Origin: Pseudomonas_T sp032052615
GTDB taxonomy: Bacteria > Pseudomonadota > Gammaproteobacteria > Pseudomonadales > Pseudomonadaceae
NCBI GenBank assembly: GCA_032052615.1
Contig: DAMBWF010000001.1
Location: forward strand, 62,001 to 126,000
Direction of reading: 5' to 3'
DNA: 64,000 nt
The notes below the pieces were generated by a model. That model had not been told where the DNA came from and searched no databases. It saw only the letters and a program-made list of their open reading frames with translations. The position numbers and the translations under genes are program-made. This document shows positions 57,897 to 64,000 of the stretch, piece by piece; the stretch's first letter is position 1, and every line of letters starts with the position of its first letter.

Positions 57897-59423
57897 ATGG
57901 AAGAGTTGCATCGCAATGAGATGATGACGGGTCGCGAATACCTGGAAAGTTTGAACGACGGGCGCGAAGTTCATATATATGGCGAGCGAGTCGCCGATGT
58001 CACTCAGCATCCCGCCCTGCGTAACAGCGCTTATTCCGTTTCGCGTCTTTACGATGCCCTGCACGACCCGGCCACCCGCGACCTGATGACCTGCGCGGAC
58101 CCGGACGGCTACCTGACCCACCGCTATTTCACCCCGGCGCGCTCGGCGGACGACCTGCTCAAGGCCCGCGACGCCATCGCCCACTGGTCGCGGCTGTCCT
58201 ATGGCTTTATGGGCCGCACCCCGGATTACAAGGCGGGCTTCACCGCCACCCTGCGCTCGGACCCCAACCTCTACGCGCCGTACCACGACAACGCCCTGAG
58301 CTGGTACCAGAAGAGCGCCCGCAAGGTGCTGTTCCTCAACCACGTGCTGGTCAACCCGCCGGTGGGCAAGGCCCGGCACATCGCGGACATGCGCGACATT
58401 TACCTGCACGTGGAAAAGGAGACCGACCAAGGGATCATCGTCCGCGGCGTGAAGATGGTGGCCACCAGCGCCGCTCTGTCCAACGCCACCTTCGTCGCCC
58501 AGAACAGTGCCACCCAATACCGCGCCGGCGCCGAGGAAGACTTCGCCCTGTGCTTCATCCTGCCGATGAACGCGCCCAACCTGAAGATCATGTGCCGACG
58601 CTCCTACGAGGCCTCGGCCCTGAGCCCCTTCGACCACCCGCTGTCCAGCCGCTTCGACGAGAACGACTCGGTGCTGATCTTCGATGGCGTGCTGGTGCCC
58701 TGGGAGAACGTGTTGATCTACCGTGACATCGAGCGGGCCCGCAGTTTCTACGCGGCCTCGGGCTTCCTCAACCGCTACCCGCTGCAGTCGGGCACCCGCC
58801 TGGCGGTGAAGATGGACTTCATCTGCGGCCTGCTGGCCAAGGTGCTGGAGTCCAACGGCTCGGCCGAATTCCGCGGCATCCGCACCCGGCTGGCCGACAT
58901 CGTCGCCCTGCGCAACCTGATGTGGTCGCTGACCGAGAACCTCTGTCTCAACCCCGAGTCCCGTGGCGACGGCTCCGTGGTGCCGCGCCTGGAGGCCGCC
59001 GCCACCGTGCGCTACTTCGGCACCCAGATGATGAGCCAGCTCAAGCCGGTGTTTAACACCATCCTCGGCGGCTCGCCGATCATGCAAGTGTCCAGCTGGC
59101 TGGACATGCAGAACCCGGACGTGCAGCCCCTGATCGACTGTTACTACCAGGGCACCGACCAGAGCGCCGGCGATCGCATGAAGCTGATCAAGCTGCTCTG
59201 GGACGCCCTCGGCAGCGAGTTCGCCGGGCGTCACGAGCTCTACGAGCACAACTACGCCGGCAACAACGAGCAAGTCCGCCTGGACATGCTGCGCCACTGC
59301 GAAAGCGCGGGTGTGATGAAGCAATGCACAGGCCTCGTCGACCAGTGCCTGGCCGACTACGACCTGCAAGGGTGGAAGAACCCCGGCTGGCGCTTCGAGC
59401 CGAATCAGCCGGAAACCCACTGA
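57897..59423 (+). CDS. HpaB-family FADH2-dependent monooxygenase
   Basis: 508 residues, typical of the 4-hydroxyphenylacetate 3-hydroxylase large component (HpaB) family, which also includes PvcC. N-terminal HpaB_N region with MMTGREYLESLNDGREVHIYGERVADVTQHPALRN; the flavin-binding core with NHVLVNPPVGKAR, EKETDQGIIVRGVKMVATSAALSNATFVAQ, FDENDSVLIFDGVLVPWENVLIYRD; and the C-terminal helical domain. Such enzymes hydroxylate phenols or related substrates using FADH2 made by a separate reductase, and no reductase gene lies in this window. Second gene of the cluster, 33 bases after TSUP. Confidence 0.85.
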   Translation: MEELHRNEMMTGREYLESLNDGREVHIYGERVADVTQHPALRNSAYSVSRLYDALHDPATRDLMTCADPDGYLTHRYFTPARSADDLLKARDAIAHWSRLSYGFMGRTPDYKAGFTATLRSDPNLYAPYHDNALSWYQKSARKVLFLNHVLVNPPVGKARHIADMRDIYLHVEKETDQGIIVRGVKMVATSAALSNATFVAQNSATQYRAGAEEDFALCFILPMNAPNLKIMCRRSYEASALSPFDHPLSSRFDENDSVLIFDGVLVPWENVLIYRDIERARSFYAASGFLNRYPLQSGTRLAVKMDFICGLLAKVLESNGSAEFRGIRTRLADIVALRNLMWSLTENLCLNPESRGDGSVVPRLEAAATVRYFGTQMMSQLKPVFNTILGGSPIMQVSSWLDMQNPDVQPLIDCYYQGTDQSAGDRMKLIKLLWDALGSEFAGRHELYEHNYAGNNEQVRLDMLRHCESAGVMKQCTGLVDQCLADYDLQGWKNPGWRFEPNQPETH

Positions 59424-59494
59424 CGCCAACCGCGTGCCGACGGTGGCCGTTTCGCGCCGCCCCGGCATCCCTTTGCCCGAAAAAGGAGAAGCCG

Positions 59495-60544
59495 ATGTTA
59501 TACAACGGTGAATGGAAGCGTGAGGAGCTCGACTACCGGGCCCTGGTGAACCAGTGGCACGTGGTGGCGCGTAGCGAGGACGTGGGCGCCGACACGCCCC
59601 TGGCGATCCGCCTGCTGGGCGAGGAGCTGGTGCTGTGGCGCGACGCCGAGGGCACCGTGCACGCCTGGAAGGACTACTGCGGCCACCGGGGCGCGCGCTT
59701 GTCCCTGGGCGCGGTGAAGAACGGCGAGATCGAGTGCCCCTACCACGGCTGGCGCTACGACGCCCAGGGCGACTGCACCCGGGTCCCGGCCCACCCCGAC
59801 CGCGCCTGCCCCTCCTCCAAGCGCCTGGTGTTCCGCCACCACGCCCAAGAACGCTACGGCCTGATCTGGGCCAGCCTGGAGGCGCCGCAACGGCCGCTGC
59901 CTGAATTTCCCCAGTGGGAGGACGGCGCGTATCGCAAGGTTCACGCGGGTCCCTACCGCTACAAGGCCAACGCCCTGCGTTCCCTGGAAAACTTCATCGA
60001 CGCCTCCCACTTCCCCTTCGTCCACGCCAACCTCAACGGCCTGCCGGACGCCCCCGAGCCGCTGAAGAAATACACCGTCAGCGAGGACGAGCGTGGGCTC
60101 CACTCCTCGGAAATCTGCGTGTTCCAGCCCTACGGCGACCACCGCGGCATCCCGGTGAACGCCCGCTACACCTATTCGGTGCTCAACCCGACCACCGCCT
60201 ATTTCATGAAGAAGACCGGCGAGACCGAGCGCTTCTGCACTTTCTTCAACGCCACCCCGGTGGACGAGGCCGAGTGCGTGATCTGGCTGATCGTGGCGAT
60301 CAACTTCGGGCCCGAGCTGACCCTGGAGCAGATCCTCTCCCGGCAGAACACCGTGTTCGAGCAGGACCGCCACATCGTCGAATCGCAACGGCCGCCGCGC
60401 CTGCCCTTGGACCCGAAGGCCGAAATGCACGTCAGCAGCGACCGCATGGGCTTCGAATACCGGCGCTGGCTGCGCGAGCTGGGCGAAGCCCGGCAACGCC
60501 AGGACCTGCCCGGTCTGGACACGATCCGCACGCTATCCCTGTAG
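59495..60544 (+). CDS. Rieske non-haem iron oxygenase, terminal component
   Basis: 349 residues. Rieske 2Fe-2S ligands C62-x-H64 and C81-x2-H84 (YCGHRGAR, CPYHGW). The mononuclear iron site D169-x2-H172-x4-H177 is in LENFIDASHFPFVHANL. The single-chain alpha-only type resembles vanillate demethylase/PaO-like oxygenases. Reactions in this family include hydroxylation, demethylation and N-oxygenation. No ferredoxin reductase partner is encoded nearby. AAGGAG precedes ATG 59495; the upstream in-frame extension overlaps the HpaB-type gene and is not conserved-looking. Confidence 0.88.
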   Translation: MLYNGEWKREELDYRALVNQWHVVARSEDVGADTPLAIRLLGEELVLWRDAEGTVHAWKDYCGHRGARLSLGAVKNGEIECPYHGWRYDAQGDCTRVPAHPDRACPSSKRLVFRHHAQERYGLIWASLEAPQRPLPEFPQWEDGAYRKVHAGPYRYKANALRSLENFIDASHFPFVHANLNGLPDAPEPLKKYTVSEDERGLHSSEICVFQPYGDHRGIPVNARYTYSVLNPTTAYFMKKTGETERFCTFFNATPVDEAECVIWLIVAINFGPELTLEQILSRQNTVFEQDRHIVESQRPPRLPLDPKAEMHVSSDRMGFEYRRWLRELGEARQRQDLPGLDTIRTLSL

Positions 60545-60559
60545 CCAGGAAGGTGAACG

Positions 60560-61936
60560 ATGAACAGCGAGACGCTCGACTACCTCGATCGGCGGGAATC
60601 CAACGCGCGCACCTATTCGCGCAACGTCCAGCGCGTGCTGAGCTGGGGCTCCCTGGCCCAGGTGCAGGACGATGAAGGTCGCCGCTATATCGACTGCCTG
60701 GCCTGCGCGGGCGCGCTGCCCCTGGGCCACAACCACCCCTACGTGCAGCAGCGGGTCATCGACTTCCTGCAGTCCGGCCAGTTGCAGCAGGCCTTGGACC
60801 TGGCCACGCCCGCCAAGCTGCGTTTCATGGACGCGCTCTTCGACGCGCTTCCCGAGGCCCTGGCCCAGCAAGCCAAGGTGCAGTTCTGCGGTCCCTCCGG
60901 CGCCGATGCCGTGGAGGCCGCGCTGAAACTGTTCAAGACCGCCACCGGGCGGCGCTCGGTGCTGGTGTTCCAGGGGGCCTACCACGGCATGACCCACGCC
61001 ACCCTGGGCATGATGGGCAACCTGGGGCCCAAGCAGGCCATCAGCGGCATGCCCGGCGAGGTGCAGTTCCTACCGTTCCCCTACACCTACCGCAGCCCGT
61101 TCGGTGCCCAGGTGGACGCCCGGGAGACCGAGCGCCTGAGCCTCGCCCACCTGGAGAACCTGCTCAGCGACCCGGAAAGCGGCGTGAACAAGCCGGCGAT
61201 GCTGCTGGTGGAGCCGATCCAGGGCGAGGGCGGCTGCATCCCGGCCAGCGCCGAGTGGCTGCGCCGGGTCCGGGAGATCACCGCGCGCCATGACGTGCCA
61301 ATGGTGGTGGACGAGGTGCAGAGCGGCATCGGCCGCAGCGGCGACATGTTCGCCTTCGAACACGCCGGCATCGTGCCGGACGCCGTGCTGCTGTCCAAGG
61401 CCATCGGCGGCGGCTACCCGCTGTCCCTGCTGGTCTACCGCAAGGAATACGACCGCTGGCAGCCCGGCGCCCATGCCGGCACTTTCCGCGGCAACCAGAT
61501 CGCTCTGGTCAGCGGCGCGGCGACCCTGGCCTATATTCGCGAGGAGCACCTTCTGGAGCAGGTGCGGCGCAATGGCGAGCGCCTGCGTCAGGGCCTGCTC
61601 GGCCTGCAACAGCGCTTCCGCTGCATCGGCGATGTGCGCGGGCGCGGGCTGATGCTGGGCGTGGAGCTGATCGACCCGGACGGGGCCCCCGACGCTCTCG
61701 GCCACCCGCCCGCCGACGGCGAGCTGGCGCGGGCGGTCAAGCGACGCTGCCTGGAAGAAGGGCTCATCATCGAGAGCGGCGGGCGCCATGGCGCGGTGCT
61801 GCGCTTCCTGCCGCCGCTGACCATCGGCGAGGCGGAGATCGACGCGGTGGTGGAGCGCCTGGGGCGGGCTCTCGCCGCGCAGCAACCGGGCCAGCGCCCG
61901 ATGTCACGCCGGGTAACCGAGGAGGCGCGCGCATGA
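60560..61936 (+). CDS. Class III aminotransferase, diaminobutyrate-2-oxoglutarate type
   Basis: 458 residues. PLP lysine K280 in LLSKAIGGGYPLS and PLP-ring aspartate D251 in VVDEVQSGIGRSGDMFAFEHAG. FCGPSGADAVEAALKLFKTATGR is the signature that sets Dat/EctB/PvdH (L-2,4-diaminobutyrate transaminases) apart from ornithine or GABA transaminases. The expected reaction is aspartate semialdehyde plus glutamate to L-2,4-diaminobutyrate, or the reverse. It lies 15 bases after the Rieske gene, and its stop overlaps the next ATG. The precise substrate is inferred from the family signature only. Confidence 0.86.
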   Translation: MNSETLDYLDRRESNARTYSRNVQRVLSWGSLAQVQDDEGRRYIDCLACAGALPLGHNHPYVQQRVIDFLQSGQLQQALDLATPAKLRFMDALFDALPEALAQQAKVQFCGPSGADAVEAALKLFKTATGRRSVLVFQGAYHGMTHATLGMMGNLGPKQAISGMPGEVQFLPFPYTYRSPFGAQVDARETERLSLAHLENLLSDPESGVNKPAMLLVEPIQGEGGCIPASAEWLRRVREITARHDVPMVVDEVQSGIGRSGDMFAFEHAGIVPDAVLLSKAIGGGYPLSLLVYRKEYDRWQPGAHAGTFRGNQIALVSGAATLAYIREEHLLEQVRRNGERLRQGLLGLQQRFRCIGDVRGRGLMLGVELIDPDGAPDALGHPPADGELARAVKRRCLEEGLIIESGGRHGAVLRFLPPLTIGEAEIDAVVERLGRALAAQQPGQRPMSRRVTEEARA

Positions 61937-63231
61937 ATCAGGTCCATCCCATCCTCGACGTTCTGGGCATCGGCTTCGGTCCGGCCAACATCGCCCTGGC
62001 CATCGCCCTGGAGGAGCTGGCGCCGGACCTGTCGGTGCGCTTCATCGAGCGCCGCGACGGGCCCCACTGGCAACCGGGCATGCTGCTGCCGGGCTCGGAC
62101 ATCCAGAACCACCCGTTGCGGGATTTGGTGACGCCGCGCAACCCGCGCAGCCGCTATTCCTTCACCAACTTCCTGTTCGAGAACCAGCGGCTCTACGAAC
62201 ACCTGAACCTGCCGCTGCACTACCCGCTGCGCCTGGAATATGCCCAGTACGTCAAGTGGGTCGCGCAGTTCTTCGCCCCACAGGTGGACTACCACCGCGA
62301 GGCCGTGTCCATCGAAGCGGTGGAGGAGGGCGCCGAGCCTCATTATCGGGTGCGCACCGCCGACGGCAGCATCTACCTGGCCCGTGGCCTGGTGTTCGCG
62401 CCGGGCCGCACGCCCCATATCCCCGCGCCCTTCGCCGGGCTGGAGGATGTCCGCATCCGCCACCTCAACCACTACCTGCCGAGCCTGGCCGCCGTCCTAG
62501 AAGGCAACGCCCAGGCACGGGTGGCGGTGATCGGCGGCAGCCAGAGCGCCGTGGAAATCCTCCTCCATGCCAGCGAGCAGGTGGGCGTCGGCACCCTGGT
62601 GGGCTACACCCGCAATTTCGGCTACCGGCAGAAGGACACCAGCCCGTTCTCCGACGAGGTGTACTTCCCCGGTTTCGTCGATGCCTTCCACGCCGCCAGC
62701 CCGGAGAACAAGGCCCGGTTGCGGCGCGAACTGGTGTACACCAACTACTCGGCCTCGGATATCGACGTGCTCAACCAGTTGTACGTCCGCCGCTACGAGG
62801 ATCACCTGCGCCAGCGGCAGCGGATCGACCTGCGCACCTGTCACGAGGTCCTCGCCTGTCGACCGCGGCCCGAAGGCGTCGAGCTGGAGAGCCGGCATTT
62901 CCTGACCGGCGACGTGTCCCGGCAGACTTTCGACCTGGTGGTCCTGGCCACCGGCTTCCTCGACCTGGGCCAGGGCGACCGCCAGGAACCCTGGCCACCG
63001 CTGCTGGCGCCGTTGGCCGGCGGACGCGACGAGCCGCTGGTGATCGCGCGGGACTACCGGGTCGAGCTGGGCACCCGGGCGCCGGTGTACTTCAACGGCT
63101 TGTGCGAGTCGAGCCACGGGATGGGCGACGCGGGGTCGTTCAGCCTGCTGGCGCTGCGCTCCCAGACCATCGTCGAGTCCCTGCAACGGCAGCGGGCCCC
63201 GGCCCCGGTCGAGTATCCCCGCTATGCCTGA
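61933..63231 (+). CDS. SidA/IucD/PvdA-family flavin N-hydroxylating monooxygenase
   Basis: 432 residues. FAD motif LGIGFGPANIALA at 11-23, then HWQPGMLLPGSDIQNHPLRDLVTPRNPRSRYSFTNFLFE, which matches the lysine/ornithine N-hydroxylase substrate region. NADPH motif VAVIGGSQSAVEILLHA near 200, and the C-terminal NGLCESSHGMGDAGSFSLLALRSQTIVESL, a variant of the usual HGxxD...LS end. The family hydroxylates the side-chain amine of Lys, Orn or diamines for hydroxamate siderophores and other N-O compounds. It overlaps the aminotransferase stop (ATGA) and the next start (8 bases), so the aminotransferase product may be its substrate. Confidence 0.87.
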   Translation: MNQVHPILDVLGIGFGPANIALAIALEELAPDLSVRFIERRDGPHWQPGMLLPGSDIQNHPLRDLVTPRNPRSRYSFTNFLFENQRLYEHLNLPLHYPLRLEYAQYVKWVAQFFAPQVDYHREAVSIEAVEEGAEPHYRVRTADGSIYLARGLVFAPGRTPHIPAPFAGLEDVRIRHLNHYLPSLAAVLEGNAQARVAVIGGSQSAVEILLHASEQVGVGTLVGYTRNFGYRQKDTSPFSDEVYFPGFVDAFHAASPENKARLRRELVYTNYSASDIDVLNQLYVRRYEDHLRQRQRIDLRTCHEVLACRPRPEGVELESRHFLTGDVSRQTFDLVVLATGFLDLGQGDRQEPWPPLLAPLAGGRDEPLVIARDYRVELGTRAPVYFNGLCESSHGMGDAGSFSLLALRSQTIVESLQRQRAPAPVEYPRYA

Positions 63232-64000
63232 GGCGGGCCTGAAGCAGTGGTTGGCGGCGCCGTCGATCTGGCAACTGCGGGTCGATACGCCGCCTCGGCG
63301 GCGGACGGCGCTGCCGCCCCGGGCCGATCTGGTGGTAGTGGGCGCCGGCCTGGGCGGCCTGTCCGCGGCGTTGCATGGCCTGGAAAGTGGCTGCTCGGTC
63401 TGTGTGCTGGAGGCCGATCAGGTGGGCGCCGGGGCCAGCGGGCGCAATTCCGGCTTCATCGTCCCGGCTCCGTCGCGGCATACGCCCGCGAGCCTGGAGC
63501 GGCTTCTGGGCGAGGCCGCCGGTCCTTTCCTGCGAGGCTTGCAGGAGGCCGGCAGTGGCTTGCTGCAAGGCCCGGGCGCCGGGCCCGCGCGCGGTTGGGC
63601 GCAACCCTGGGAGGGCGTCTTCGACGGCGCGGCCCTGGAGCGCCTGGCGGCGGGCTGGCGGTGCCTGGGCGTTGCGGCGCAAGCGGTCGACCGCGACGGC
63701 CTGCGCGCCCGCATCGGCACCGGGCGCTACGCCGGCGGGCTGTGCTTCGAGCAGGGCGGCGAGATCGACCCCTACGGGGCGGTGCGGGCCCTGGCCCGGC
63801 GTGTCGAGGAGGCCGGGGGCGTGCTGGCGGAGGGCTGCCCGGCGCTATCTCTGCGCCCCCAGGGCACCGGCTACCGGCTGCGCACGCCCCAGGGCGAGAT
63901 TCTCGCGGGCCGGATGCTGATCGCCGGCAATGCCTACGGCCGCGAGGCGAGCGCCGGCACCCGGCGCGCCGTCGGCCCGCTGGCGCTGGTCCTGGCGACC
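63224..64000 (+). CDS. FAD-dependent amino-acid/amine oxidase (DAO fold), N-terminal part, runs off right edge
   Basis: 259 codons from ATG 63224 to the window edge with no stop. Residues 38-66 form the FAD Rossmann motif (LVVVGAGLGGLSAALHGLESG, ending at an acidic residue). GAGASGRNSGFIVP is the glycine/arginine-rich loop of DadA/PuuB-type oxidases. A second segment GGLCFEQGGEIDPYGAVRALARRVEEAGG is the typical DAO NAD-like connection. Likely oxidises an amine or amino acid. It overlaps the N-monooxygenase gene by 8 bases, so it belongs to the same operon. Confidence 0.82.
   Translation, partial: MPEAGLKQWLAAPSIWQLRVDTPPRRRTALPPRADLVVVGAGLGGLSAALHGLESGCSVCVLEADQVGAGASGRNSGFIVPAPSRHTPASLERLLGEAAGPFLRGLQEAGSGLLQGPGAGPARGWAQPWEGVFDGAALERLAAGWRCLGVAAQAVDRDGLRARIGTGRYAGGLCFEQGGEIDPYGAVRALARRVEEAGGVLAEGCPALSLRPQGTGYRLRTPQGEILAGRMLIAGNAYGREASAGTRRAVGPLALVLAT

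Noticed and set aside
60560..63231. Calling the aminotransferase/N-hydroxylase pair a pyoverdine or rhizobactin locus
   Set aside because: No NRPS, IucA/C synthetase, decarboxylase or receptor gene is in the window, and the HpaB and Rieske genes do not belong to those pathways, so only a family-level call is supported.

Overview
The window comes from a high-GC gammaproteobacterium of the Pseudomonas group. The gene order clpB-pgeF-rluD-bamD-pilS-pilR-thiO-fimT-fimU-pilV-pilW-pilX-pilY1 and the block coaE-pilD-pilC-pilB / pilA / nadC / DUF1631 / ampD-ampE / chemoreceptor follow the P. aeruginosa PA4520-PA4554 layout as I know it. From about 38.4 kb onward the order no longer follows that chromosome (fruR-fruBKA, TatD, AsmA, an EddB-like nuclease, prfC, an osmoprotectant ABC transporter, zapE and an oxidative gene cluster), so this is probably a different Pseudomonas species. 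No species is assigned. No rRNA, CRISPR array, transposase or integrase was seen.

Region by region. 1-4.8 kb (minus strand): the type IV pilus minor-pilin operon fimU-pilV-pilW-pilX-pilY1, with 4-base start/stop overlaps from fimU through pilX; pilY1 runs off the left edge, and fimT lies just upstream. 5-9.2 kb: thiO, then pilS/pilR, the two-component pair that drives pilA through sigma-54, and a small zinc-ribbon protein. 9.4-17.2 kb: bamD, divergent rluD-pgeF, clpB behind a sigma-32-like promoter, and a large DUF1631 protein. 17.3-18.1 kb: tRNA-Asn, tRNA-Pro and tRNA-Lys behind one strong promoter; the tRNA-Lys is the orthologue of a known island integration site and is unoccupied here. 18.1-25.1 kb: a CoA-transferase, ndh, MOSC, DUF1780, a secreted SNase, small envelope proteins, yacG and coaE.

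25.1-31.4 kb: the pilus assembly core pilD-pilC-pilB and the divergent pilin gene pilA with a clear sigma-54 promoter. Directly after pilA is an AT-rich gene for a TMTC/PMT-like membrane glycosyltransferase with C-terminal TPRs, a likely acquired pilin-modification gene. PilS/PilR, the minor pilins, PilD/B/C and PilA in this one window form one machine: sensing, transcription, prepilin processing, assembly and possibly pilin glycosylation.

31.4-45.3 kb: nadC, a second DUF1631 paralogue, ampD-ampE (peptidoglycan recycling), a chemoreceptor, and the fructose PTS operon fruB-fruK-fruA with divergent fruR and a perfect Cra/FruR operator. 45.2-56.9 kb: TatD, AsmA, a secreted EddB-like nuclease with a PhoB box, prfC, a four-gene OpuC/YehZ-type osmoprotectant ABC transporter, and zapE.

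57.1-64 kb: a co-directional run of TSUP permease, HpaB-type monooxygenase, Rieske oxygenase, diaminobutyrate-type aminotransferase, SidA/IucD-type N-monooxygenase and an FAD amine oxidase that runs off the right edge. I do not recognise this combination as a described pathway. It is the best candidate here for an undescribed metabolite system.
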